Assembly: GCA_900073065.1 (NCBI GenBank)
Contig: FJOG01000014.1
Span: forward strand, 484,803-548,802
Source: Phialocephala subalpina
Taxonomy: Eukaryota; Ascomycota; Leotiomycetes; Helotiales; Mollisiaceae
DNA: 64,000 nucleotides
Direction of reading: 5' to 3'
Shown: positions 49,924 through 60,614 of the stretch, in pieces
Layout of the letters: each line of letters starts with the position of its first letter
How positions within the stretch are numbered: position 1 is the stretch's first letter
Position numbers and translations under genes: made by a program
The notes under the pieces: generated by a model
The model's input: the letters and a program-made list of their open reading frames with translations, nothing else
Databases searched by the model: none
What the model was told of the DNA's origin: nothing

Positions 49924-50052
49924 TACGGAGGTGCCAGACTTAAGTTATCGTTTACCGCCTTGGTTCTACCACCAACCAAATCATTTTGCCCATACAAATT
50001 AATCCTTACGAGCGAAGGCGGTGAACAATAACTTAGGTCTAGCACCTCCGTA
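49924..50052. mobile_element. 129-bp MITE with about 37-bp terminal inverted repeats
   Basis: The left end TACGGAGGTGC continues as a stretch to about 49960 that is the complement of the right end (about 50016-50052, ending GCACCTCCGTA). The arms differ at about four positions, all C/T transitions. Both ends carry TA, fitting a TA target-site duplication as made by Tc1/mariner-type transposases. There is no coding capacity, so the element would have been moved in trans. Confidence 0.8.
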
Positions 50053-50502
50053 GTGATAATAAAATATAGTATTCCACTTGACTTCTTAACTCTATATTTA
50101 AGTGTAATAAAGGGGACATTTTAAGTTGCCCATTGCTATTGTGTATCTTTTGAACTAAAATCGTGTTTTATTATTTTTGGTTATGGACTACTCTCCGGTA
50201 GGCATATCGTCCGGTGGTGCGTTGGCCTTAGAAGGCAAAATTAGGGTGAGCAAACGGGCTGTCACGCGCAAAGAATCAAGTAAGGTCAGCGAAAGTGAAA
50301 TTCGCGCACTTCAAAGCAAGAATACATGGATCAAGACAAAGAACAGTCAAGGCGATACGAAAGCGGAATTAATAAGGAGAGGTAGATTGATATATTTTCA
50401 ACTTTAAAATCAGGGAACGATATATTTTTCAAATCCGACTAGCGCAAAACGAAACTCCTCAGAAAAAAGAGGTCTAAGCCTCAGGTTTGCGCGGTATTTC
50501 GT
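50053..50502. other. Right part of the insertion, nothing recognised
   Basis: A 76-codon frame at 50177-50407 (+) is Lys/Ser-rich and matches nothing I know. It is probably not a gene. Confidence 0.4.
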
Positions 50503-50817
50503 TTAGTATCGATCAAGATATAAGCAAGTAGCGTCAATCCAAAAGAAAGATCGGAATAATTGAAGGCTTGCGAGGGCGGCATGGAGATTCTCCGTCACGC
50601 TGAGTCTCTGTCCGTCAATATGAATAGCATTTTTTGCAATACTCGTGCCCCAAGCGTAGGATAGTGCGATGTATAGAGGAGCCTTGTCTAGATTTACATG
50701 AACTAGCGTCCAAGAGGGCGAGCTTGTCATGAGCGACTTGATAAGTCTGATGTCTCTTGGTCCATTTAGAGGATTATAAGTATAGCCTTCGCTCTGCTCT
50801 AAAGACTTCAGATCCAT
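50503..50817 (-). pseudogene. HET-domain gene, N-terminal fragment
   Basis: From a probable ATG at 50817 the minus-strand frame reads through YNPLNGPRDIRLIKSL, LYIALSYAWG and LSVTENLHAAL to FFWIDATC. This is the classical start of a HET domain up to the point where CINQ is expected. Instead it runs into unrelated codons and a stop at 50503. The missing continuation is present at 47289 and below, so the two pieces were one gene. The open frame extends upstream to 51093, but that part does not resemble HET proteins and is likely leader sequence. Confidence 0.8.
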
Positions 50818-51810
50818 TTCGAAGATCAACGACATTGCCAAGAAATAGAAATGAGAACAAACAACAACTTCGTAGATGCCAGTAGGATCTGAAAAGACAT
50901 CTCTCATATCTTGTAGTACACTTGAGACAAGAAGGGACGGAACGCCTTGTGATCGGTCAGTCCCAACCCCCGGGAAAGAGCGGTGTAGTGGGCTGGTGAG
51001 GTCGCGCAGCCCATAAGCCAGCTCAGCCTTGTGCAACCACACTTGGACCGTTGAACGTTTTAGGTAGCGAGAAGTGACCCCAATTGCAACCACAACGCTA
51101 TCAGCACGTTAACACCGAAGGATCCTTAATGACTCTCGAAACGAGGAGAGATTCTTCAAGATTGTAAGAAAGGCAAGAGGACATTGAGAAGCAGAGAAAG
51201 GCGCCAAAGAATGACTGGATCTTGCCTGTTAACGGATGCTAATAGCAGGATCTTGTTTGGCTTTTATTAGCAGCAAAAAGTAGACAATCCTGCCGATACT
51301 GGGAGATGTGGTGATTGGCAAAGTCTCAAAATCGACTAGCAGTCTGATGACCATGGCTGATATGCACCTCGCCAATTCCGTACGTTTGAAGCCTCGTTTT
51401 CCAAGTAATGGAAAGCAAGAGAAAAAAAAGAAAGAACAGGGGAGACGGAGGGGGTTGATACTTTTCTATTGGTGTCGTATAGGAGCGGCTTGAATTCCAA
51501 GTACCTTCGATGCTTACTATAGAGTGTATTGCCGCGGCAATGTCGCTGATCGAAAATATCGCGATGCCAAATTGTGCAATCAGCTAAACGAAAAATCTTT
51601 CCAATTTGATATCGGAGTATGAAATGCACTTAACTCAAGTTAAATTATCCTCATCGCAATTAGTGGGACGGCTACTAAGGTTTGGTAACCTCAAGTGTCT
51701 AGTCCAGGTGACCGGGTCTACGAACTAAAAAATTCCATCCTTTCACTACGAGGACCGATTTTTTCGCCATAGATAATCAAAGCTATTCCAGATATTCCAT
51801 ACCTCACAAA
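50818..51810. other. Intergenic upstream of the HET fragment
   Basis: The stretch contains the probable promoter side of the broken HET gene and a purine-rich run near 51415-51450. No other gene was supported. Confidence 0.4.
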
Positions 51811-52209
51811 ATGGCAGAACAACCCCACCCACCCGAAACCTTCATTTCCTGGTCCACAGGAAAATCGTCCACGCACTCTTAAATCACCCAAAACCTCACA
51901 ATTCTCGCAGCAGCAACTTTATTCCTCCAACTTTTCTCGATTCCAACTTTTGCCCCCACGGTAAGCTGCCCCCTCCACACTACCATCCTAATGTGGTGCA
52001 TCACCAAAACCTTCCTCTCAGTCTGGCACGCATCAAGCATCTATGAGAAGACGGGTGGTGAGGTGGGCTACCTCAAAAGCTTGACCTGCGCTCAAAAGGA
52101 GTTTGGGATTAAGGATTGTGTTATCGCTGATGAGTTTATTGTTTACTCGAAAGGAGGCTTTGGGTTAGCTATTGTTAGTCATTGGTTGGCAGGGATTTGG
52201 TGGAGCTAG
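51811..52209 (+). pseudogene. Small membrane-protein gene with early stop
   Basis: An ATG at 51811 in good context opens a frame that meets TAA at 51880-51882 after 23 codons. It then stays open in the same frame to a stop at 52207-52209, 132 codons in all. The part after the stop has a hydrophobic segment (LTILAAATLFLQLFSIPTFA), then WHASSIYEKTGGEVGYLKSL, and a second hydrophobic stretch near the end (GFGLAIVSHWLAGIWW). A CAA-to-TAA change (CpA context) would explain the break. Alternatively translation could start at the ATG at 51991, leaving 72 residues, or GTAAGC at 51963 could be a splice donor. I do not recognise the family. Confidence 0.45.
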
Positions 52210-52679
52210 GAGAGGGGGATTGAGTTGCCGATTTGTAGTCATCCTGAAAAGCTATGTAAATTTATTTGCTGAATGTGGATTTAAGTGTTAGTCTTGGTAT
52301 TGCGGTGATAGTAGGAAGTCTTGTTGCCGTTGTGGTTGTTGGACAGTGGTGGTGGTATGTGAGGACTGCTTGGGAGGATACGAGGAAGACTGTGGAGGAG
52401 AGGGTTCGGAACATGGAGGGCACTGCTTGAGGAATGGAAGAAGTGGTGATGAAAGAATGTACGTGATTTTGTGGGACATTGGGGCACCGAAGGCTTTGAA
52501 TTCGATGTCCTTGTAAGTGTGTTCGTACAGCCATATGTATTTCCTTCGAAACCTTCGATGCTGAGCGAAGAAGCTTCAAGCAGCAACTGCTTAACACCTT
52601 CCCGATACCCGCTCTCTCGCCAAGACCAAACACATTGTCCCACATTCGGCTGGACAAGCTGACAGCTCCATGTTCCATC
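52210..52679. other. Intergenic, low-complexity TGG-rich DNA
   Basis: The part from 52310 to 52440 is rich in TGG and GGA repeats that open long but repetitive frames on the minus strand. I regard these as non-coding. Confidence 0.4.
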
Positions 52680-53459
52680 CTACTTAACCTTCGTTTTTTT
52701 GTCAATACTCGTGCCCTTCGACCTCTTCCTCAACATCTGCATCCACACATCAAACCCAGAATCATACACCGCGTATATTAGCGGTTCCGCCAGTCGAAAC
52801 GCTTCCCAGGCTACCGATGATGTGAGTAGGATCGTGCACACCACCTTTCCCAAGCTTCCAATCATTGCCCAGCAGATCCAGGGACGTTGGTTGTGTGCAT
52901 ACTCCTCTTCCAGTGACCATAACCACTGCAATACATGCCACCAAGCCTTTCCCGTGGCCCAGGTACGAATCGAATATGCAACGGAAGCGGAGAAATAGCG
53001 CAGAAACGCGTTCGGGGGAGTGCCTTCAATTTCCTCGAATGGCTTGCTTTTGCTTGACTTGTTGCGCAAGGTCAATGTCCCGCCGTCCTTGGTGAACCTA
53101 ATCTCGCTGATATGTATTCCATTCTCTGCGGTAGACGTTGAAGAAGGTTGTGGGACCTTGCGGTATCCATTCCTGCTGCCTTTCTCGTCGTAGCTGCGTT
53201 CGTATATGCCCTTCATGCGTCGTTGGACTTTGACGGTGTGTATGAATGAGAAGATTTCGATGAACAAGGGAAGGTAGAATGAGATGCGGCAAGGAATGGT
53301 TGTCTGGATGCAGCACAGGGCACTGGGAATGTACAACGCGATGTAGGACACTGTGAGGGATACCGTGACGACGAAGACGAGGATGGAGGAGATGGTGGCG
53401 TTACGCGTCGCGTGTAGAAGAAGACAGATGCCGTTCGAGACACGCGTGGTGAAAGTCAT
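52680..53459 (-). CDS. Predicted integral membrane protein, unknown family
   Basis: A single exon of 259 residues from the ATG at 53459. Hydrophobic segments lie at about 20-43 (SSILVFVVTVSLTVSYIALYI), 54-77 (YLPLFIEIFSFI) and 195-221 (WAMIGSLGKVVCTILLTSS), with a weaker one near 228. A basic, Ser-rich loop of about 100 residues separates the first pair from the rest, and the C terminus is strongly basic. The composition is protein-like throughout and there is no internal stop, unlike its neighbours. No catalytic motif is visible and I cannot name a family. Confidence 0.6.
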   Translation of the reverse strand: MTFTTRVSNGICLLLHATRNATISSILVFVVTVSLTVSYIALYIPSALCCIQTTIPCRISFYLPLFIEIFSFIHTVKVQRRMKGIYERSYDEKGSRNGYRKVPQPSSTSTAENGIHISEIRFTKDGGTLTLRNKSSKSKPFEEIEGTPPNAFLRYFSASVAYSIRTWATGKAWWHVLQWLWSLEEEYAHNQRPWICWAMIGSLGKVVCTILLTSSVAWEAFRLAEPLIYAVYDSGFDVWMQMLRKRSKGTSIDKKTKVK

Positions 53460-54094
53460 GTTGCGCGTGAGGTTGATGACTCTGGTTTTGAGAAGTGCGT
53501 AGATAGAGTGGGAGATTGGAAAGAAGAGTTTGTTGAGAGAAGTCCCGAGTGCTTAGGCGGGGTTTGGCGCTAGTAGAACTCGGGAGGGAAAGAGCAGTCG
53601 AAACGCCAGAGACGGCCACGAAGTGCGAGATCGCTTTTCTCCGTACATGCCTGCCTCTAAATGCACTGAAGGTGATAGAAAAGGATGCATATGCCGACAG
53701 AAAATTGTTGTCAAGTCCCGACTCTTGACCTGATCAACACAAACCAAAGTTGAACTCTGCCAGTGAATCTCGTCAACCTGGACATTCTCCTCACCTAGAG
53801 TTTCCACCATTTTTCGGTCATTCCATTCTTCCTCAAGCAGCTCTTTCCATTGAAATGGAGAACCCAGCTCAGGTCGCCGTTTCCCCTTCGCCGTCCTCAA
53901 GAGCGAAGAGAATGACCAGTTCACTCTCATCCATCACCAACTCCCATTTCATACTTTTCTTAGAACTTGATTTCCTTACCTCGTTCGCTCGTGCTTTCAA
54001 ACCAGGGTGAGATCTCCCACATTTCCTCTTGTTATCGCTACTCTCTAGTGCCACCGGCGCTGTCACTTAGACAGGAGGTAATATTCTCGCACGT
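53460..54094. other. Intergenic, nothing recognised
   Basis: Short frames only. This is the probable promoter of the minus-strand membrane protein. Confidence 0.4.
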
Positions 54095-56060
54095 CTAGAG
54101 TTCGTAACCGGCGTCCTTGTCGCTGATCGGATAGACAAAGATGGTGGACTGCTTAGTGCCTAAGACAGTTGCATGCTGAAGATGAACCTTTGTCACTTTC
54201 CCCGCTGCTCTTGGAGTGACACTGGTAGTGGCGGATTCATGGCACAATTGATCCTCTTTTGGTAACGATGAGATGATCTTCTCACGCTCGTCACTAGGCG
54301 TTCTTGATTGTGGATGATCGTGATCCCTTGATTTTGCCTTTGCCTGTGAAGAAGACGGCTTCCCATCCCCAGTGTAGAACGACTTGCTCCCACGTCGGCC
54401 ATTTTCCATCTGAGGCACGAAGTTCTTCCACCAATCAAGAAGACTGATGCCCCAAGAATCGATGTTAGCGATCTCGTTGCAACCATCGCACCACCTCTGC
54501 ATGGCAGGCAGGCACGTCATGTATGGCAGGTAATCCAGCGAAAGGATTTCCCTCCAGAATCATGTCCCAAAAGTCGGTGCGTCGACGCAATTATTGAAAG
54601 TTGGCATGGATCACCTTTGATTTCGTTGTCCCGGAACCCCCCCCTTGGTGATATTGCTTATTCGTGATTTAGGCCGGATCATAAACTTCTGTTCGTGGAT
54701 ATTGGAGAAGCTTGGGGGGTGAAGAATACTACCAAACTCAGCATTCATATTGCTTCTCTTGGCTCGGCGCCCGAAAGAAGCTTGAAAGAGGTGTCGAGCT
54801 TTTGGGGAGAGGACATCTCCAAGGCCGAAGACCTCCTCTTGTTTCAATTGATCATCGAGTTTGAAAATGATCAAGATCAGTAGGATCTGGTCAATGGTTA
54901 TCGTCTTGCTGTATCTAGCATCGCAGTGTTTCATCATCTTTGTATGACGTTTCTGTATGAGACCCTGTAGAACTCGCACATTAGTATACGTGAAGATCAA
55001 CGGGAAAGAATAATCTTACATTGAATTCGGCCTAACTCCAACAAACATATTCCCCACCCCGGAAAGGGAACGGAACGTCGCTCACACGCCTCACCCTCTT
55101 TCCTGTGTTTTTTAATCTCGGCGATTATTTCCTCAAGTCGGGCAATGTGCTTCCTGTCCAATCTATATGAACCACGTCTTGAATGGTAACTCAAGATAAT
55201 TCACGGAATCAACGATACCTATGGCTTGCAGTAACTCGAGAAGTCTTGTAGAAGGAGACAGACGTGACTTCCATGCTGCTAGCACTGGTAAGAATATGCA
55301 ATCGTTGACGATGTTGCCCATCCAGCTCCTAATGTCATGTTGGACTGTCCATATCATCGTCAAATGTATAGCGTCCACTTGTTCAAGGATCTCTTCGCGA
55401 TGCGCTTCGTATCGAGGCCAAAGGAAGATCCACAGCATAGGCAGGAGCAGAGGCATGAATTTGCCCTTTAACTTGTCGACATATTGTGCTGTACTAGTAA
55501 CATTAGATGGTATAAATTTGCAGGTCTTCCTACCAGTGTTGACCCAGGGAGGTACGCTGTTAAACTAGATCATTGTTGAGGTGAGACTTTTGAGTTATTA
55601 GCTATTCGGCCTGGAGCTTTATAGCCAGAGCACTTACTAGAGGGCCACCGTCTCCCAGTATCGATGTATGCATCCGTCCATCTACACTCGTTCGCATTCC
55701 AGCATTGTCCCACTATCTTATCGAATGATTGCTTCAACTACGATGAGCACGATGCTCTGGCCAACCAGCCCTCCATCTTAAAGTACGACAGAGGGGCACA
55801 AAAAAAAAAAGGTTTGAAGAAAGTATTATGCATCGGCCGGGAATCTTTAGTAATGTTAATTTTGGTTTTGAAGGAACAGTGAAGATATATTTACCGAACC
55901 CGGGGCCCACGCAGACTTTTTGGCAAGCGTGGATTTTACTGAAATTTGTTAGTGCTGGGACAAACATAGATAGAATAGAGAGCACGAACCCACTAAACCA
56001 CCGATGCTGTTTTCTGTCTGTTGAAGAAAATCGCTTATTTAAATCTATATGGACTTGATC
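54095..56060 (-). pseudogene. Degraded multi-exon membrane-protein gene
   Basis: Several protein-like pieces lie in order on the minus strand. They are FVPALTNFSKIHACQKVCVGPGFG (about 55965-55890), an exon-like run with CWNANECRWTDAYIDTG near 55700, and MPLLLPMLWIFLWPRYEAHREE to LLELLQAIGIVDSVNYLELPF (55456-55200). Downstream come a basic helix RLDRKHIARLEEIIAEIKKH in a shifted frame, HCDARYSKTITIDQILLILII near 54900, and MQRWCDGCNEIANIDSW to the stop at 54095. GT-AG introns can be drawn between some pieces. There is a frame change near 55170 and an in-frame TGA near 54560, which suggest decay. I do not know the family. The exact exon set is uncertain. Confidence 0.4.
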
Positions 56061-56868
56061 AAGCCGAAGTTTGGCCTCCTACTGGAAGGGAAAGAATCGA
56101 AGAGACGAGCACTGCCGCTGGAAAGTACTTTCCAGTCCAGCCAGCCAAGATTTAAGTACGCGACGAACGGCCATCATATAATTCCAAGTCGAAAGTTATC
56201 AAATGACACACGCGACGCTTTCAGCGAAATAGATCACGCGAAATGAAAATGAGGATCTACTATGCCAGAGATACTCCGTTAAAAGAGTGCGGAACCACCG
56301 GGAAGTTGCAGAACTCGAGCTCCATGTCGGAAGGAGCATCACCACACATCTCCTCCTTTTCAGTGACCTTTTCATACCTGTTCACTTATCTCGAATGCTG
56401 TTACTCCTTATTCCCCTTCTCCCCATCTGCTATGCGTCGATTAGGTACAATAGCTATTTGAAAGGAAGAGAAAGATAGAATAGCGCTGAGAAATGGTGCC
56501 AAGTCCTCATCCGCGGCTAATGTTTAGCGTGCTCAGTCCCTGACGAGATCTCCTGACTTGCGCGTTGCGCGCTGAAACACGCTAGAAACTCCACGCGGAT
56601 CCCTGAACATCACGACTCTATGGGGTGTTTTCAACCCCAAAAAGCAATACTACATCAATGCGGGGTTGGGTAACTCCTTTCTCGAGGTACATTCGGCTCA
56701 GGAACCAGAAACGAGCCTCCAAAGCTAACTTGAACAATAGCATCAAGCTTTACTCCACTCCAATGTCCTAGCCTACATATTGAGATTCACCATCCCTAGC
56801 CCAGAATCATTCATAGAGACCATTCACAGACATTTGGAAATCGCAGCAGAACGTCCAGTACATCCAAC

Positions 56869-59800
56869 ATGCTTCCAGACATCCTCGCAGGTAGCTACCA
56901 ACGCTACAAGAACGACACCAACGTTTTCACAACTTGGCTGGCCAAGACAGCGGCAACCTGTGATACAAAGCTCCCAAATCAGCACCGCAAGAACCACCGT
57001 CCCAAACCTCGAACCCTACCACCCCACCTGCTGCAGCACCAAAACCGACATGGACACTAGCTGAGAAGCTGCGAGCACAAGCGGAGGAAAAGGCGAAGAA
57101 GGCGGCCAAGAAAAAGGAGGAGGAGAAGAATCCTGCAGCAACCAAGGCGGCAGCGGCAGCGGCGGAGCCAGAACCTGAACCCCTTCCTACATATACATAC
57201 ACAGTCCGAACCCAGGATCTATTACGGCAGGCGGAAATAGTGTCCAAGAATGCGAAGGTCAAGATACCAGATACCATTGTCCAGGTTGAGGAACGTGCCA
57301 TTAAAGCTCGCAGGCTTGGTTCGAGTCAGCTGGGGTGGATAATGGCCATTCTACGGAGGGACATTTACATTTCATTGAGATTCTGGAGCAAGCTGTTGGC
57401 ATTCTGAAGCCAACGTCTGGAGGCTAGTGGTCCAATTTTTCGTTGTCCTTCTCTTCGTGGGACACTTTGCTGGTCCATAATGTACCTTACGTTTCCAAAC
57501 AATTGCTAACCTCCCAACCTTTAGGTACCGCCACTTCCGAAGCCTCAAAGAGCAACTCGAAGCCAAAATACAAGCCCAAGTCGCGACCAGATACTCACGA
57601 CTTCAGTGGATTAAGCAATCGATTCAGTAATCTCGATGTTCAAGAACCTGAGGACATCGTGGATACTTCGGCTACTATACAGGCATTGGATATTGCAAGT
57701 AAACCGGCTCCGAAGTGAAAAGCCACTCCTCCCAAAAAGGTGGATGTATACGAGCTCGAGACCGATAATGCTTATGATAGAGCATTCGACGTTTTCTGCT
57801 TCTTCGAAGATCTGCATCAAATTCAGGATTTCCTAGGCGACACACGGAGGTCCTACAAGGAAGGGACGATTGACTTGATGACTGCAACTCTCGTCTCGAA
57901 CTCTGTATTCAACATGGCGCGCCGCGAGGAAGGAAGCCTTACTTTATTTCTCTTTGGACACCGAAGTTTGTCATATTCATTGCTCTCGAGCTTGGTCTTC
58001 TACCCGGATTCCTTCAAGGGGGATATGAGTGTTGATGATATGATTAAGGTATGATTCCGAGCTTACTATAATTTTCTAGGCAATGCAACGTTTCTCAAAG
58101 CTACTAGAAGTCCAAGAACTATACCTGCTGACATCAATATCTTCATTTATAGGCATCTTCAACCATGAAAATAACCCCATTAGACAATTTCATTTACCTG
58201 TCAATCGCAAGGTCCTCATGAAATTTGAAAAATTCGCAAAGACCAGGGCCGAGGTGAGTCTTTGGATCCTGGGCAACCATCAAGAATACTTCCGAACATT
58301 CCCTTCTAGTTCCCACAGCCTATTCCTTCAGCCCGTATGTTATATATGTTCGACCAAGACCGCTTAAAATCACCAGAGGATCAGAAAATGATGGCAGAAG
58401 ATACCTTTCTCTGCCAGGATACGATGGAACCGATCTTTTTCAACATGATTACCTCCACTTCAGCTCAAGTCAAGATGGGAGCAACTAAAGCGGACCTAGA
58501 ATTTCCCGTCGAGAACCTGACCCGGGACGAATTCACTCGTGGATCCTACAGATTGACCAAAAAGCGGGAGATCAGTGCCTGGTTCGTGTTTGCATGTCGG
58601 ATACTTGTGGACATTCAGGACATTCTTGGTCCTGAAGTAAGACGAGGCTGGGGGCAGTTTCACCAGGACTCAGTCTACGCAAAAGAGAACACGTATTCGT
58701 GTGTGCCCAGATGGTGTCATGGACGTCCAAGGTGGGCGTTGGCGCACAAACTGGGGCGTGGATGAAGCCAAGAAAATTTTCGAAGACTCCCAGTGGATCG
58801 AAAAGAACGTTTACGAGCACATGAAGAATAACTGGTTCTCGGAATACCTCAAAAACAAGTCGCCGCGAAAGTTCTACCATACTCTTGAAGAATTGGAAGC
58901 TGCACATCCGGGTGCATCGGAGGGAATGCCTGAGCATCTGAAATTGCTGTCGGCAAGCAAGTTGGAGGATATGCCAGCGCAGCTGCGGGACGTGACAGCG
59001 TCGGCGTCTATGCGAAAACTTTTTCAGGACTTCAATAATTAACCCATACCCGCGAGCAGAGAGGATACATTTCTTTACTCATACAACCCTCTTCTAAGTG
59101 GCTTCGAAGCATCTGAACTTGCTTGCTTAGTAGAGAGAGCAGGCACATTTCTCGAGAACCACCATCATTCGATCTTTCTCGTGGCACATCTAGACAATGC
59201 CGCCCTCCAGACAGGATGCTGAACAACGCGCTGAGAAGGGCTAGACTACATAATCGAGAAGCATATGGGGACGATCTTCACAGGCGCGCTGTCCGTTGGT
59301 GAAAAGGAGTGCTCAAGTAGATTTGAGATACAGCTAGGCTTCTCATGCAAGAAATTCTCCGGCGATTCGCGCCTGCAAAACCCACGCTCGCTGCTGGGAA
59401 ATGCTCGCGCAGGTATGGAAAATGGCCCACAAATGAAAGATACCCAGATTTCGACTATACTTCGACAGTCCCTGAACAAGGAGAAAACTCTGCAACAGTC
59501 TCTACTTCAACTGGAGACACGGATCCAGGAAGAGAAATCAGCTGGAAAGCCCAAGTCGAAAGCAATGGTAAGATATCGGCCACAGCTCACGCCTCTACAA
59601 CTTCTTTCCCAACTTCACATTTCGACGGTCAGGAAATGCAATGTGATCCTGGAAACGATTAGGGAGGAAGTGGTCACCAGAATGGCGGCCCGGGGGTACG
59701 AGGGGGTTAAATATCCCCGCAGCAAACATCGCGAGATCGATAGCAATGAGCCAGGGCACGTCGTGATGGTTATGCAAATTCTGGAGGAGTCTGCTGTCAA

Positions 59801-60118
59801 CCTCGATCTTCAAGAAGAAGAGTTGAGAAAAATGATGAAGGCGGTAGGTGCGGACCAGGTCAAAGGCGGGCCCCAAAGTTCATTGTTGGAGAGGTACTGG
59901 ACGAAATACTACCCGACATCATCAAGGACGAGGATGGAAAGAAGAGAGGGGAGAAAGCGATGAAGGAGTATGGTGTTAAACATGCCAAGGCGGTAGAGAA
60001 GAAACTAGAAGCCAAGAAAGAGGCACCGAAGGAGGCAGGTGCTGATCAGGATGGGCTATCAATGGCTGAGAGACTGAAGCTTGCCAACAAGGTCAAGGCA
60101 GCATTTGCTTCATTTTAG
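56869..60118 (+). pseudogene. DUF6604-type gene, multiple frameshifts and a stop
   Basis: The start LPDILAGSYQRYKNDT followed by TTWLAKTAATC is the hallmark of the fungal DUF6604 domain. The frame changes near 56960. It continues through an Ala/Lys/Glu-rich linker and YTYTVRTQDLLRQAE, and changes again near 57325 before HLHFIEILEQAVGILKP. An intron ends near 57524. The next exon meets TGA at 57716-57718 and then shows AFDVFCFFEDLHQIQDFL and IDLMTATLVSN. Later blocks (DEFTRG, ISAWFVFACRILVDIQDILG) and the tail (DEILPDIIKDEDGKKRG to AAFASF, stop 60116-60118) lie in further frames with breaks near 58690 and 59880. DUF6604 proteins are common in Pezizomycotina and of unknown function. At least four indels plus one nonsense change make this non-functional, unless base quality is poor. 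Confidence 0.7.
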
Positions 60119-60614
60119 AACATTTGGGCCGGAAAAGTCCTACCAACTCCACGTACATTGGCGTCACTCTACAGAGAGATCAAAAGCGCCTCTCGTTCCA
60201 GACTCGACACATATCAAGTTTCTCGATGCATCTTTACTTGAGCTGTCTCTCATCGCCGACGTTTCTCGAAATGACGAACATCTTGCCAAAGTGGGAGCAG
60301 GGTCTCAAAATCTATCATCCTCCTATGACCAAAGGCAGCTCTAGTCGTCAAGCTGTATCCGCCCAGATGTCGCAATCTCCTATTCACAAATCAGTTCACC
60401 TTGATACATGATCAGAATCAAATCACAACAGACATATGCCAATGGGCTGCTTGGAAACCGAACTCAATACGCACTGGCAAAACTCGGGATCAAAAACATG
60501 CAATAAAAACCTCAGGAGTAATTGAGCAACGTACTTAAAACACTACGTTCTCGCGCCATCATTCAAATCACACAAAAGATGCATCAAAACAATACGTTTT
60601 GCTTGCTAATGACC
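60119..60614. other. Intergenic between convergent genes
   Basis: The region holds the 3' flanks of the DUF6604 pseudogene (+) and the monooxygenase (-). No gene was found. Confidence 0.5.

Larger units (their letters stand above)
47304..50502. mobile_element. About 3.2 kb of inserted DNA splitting the HET gene
   Basis: The HET domain stops at WIDATC on the right side (about 50520) and resumes at CINQDD on the left (47289), both on the minus strand and in the right order. The material between is therefore an insertion or a composite of several. It contains a small gene (47856-48512), a MITE (49924-50052) and AT-rich sequence near 47430-47490 and 49560-49680. I found no transposase. ATCGAT occurs near both borders (47292-47297 and 50507-50512) but is not a proven target-site duplication. 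The boundary is accurate only to within about 30 bases. Confidence 0.6.

Noticed and set aside
50177..50407. 76-codon Lys/Ser-rich plus-strand frame in the inserted DNA
   Set aside because: Short, no motif, no context supporting expression.
52262..52705. 147-codon minus-strand frame
   Set aside because: The half nearest its 3' end is translated TGG/GGA low-complexity DNA, and there is no homology.
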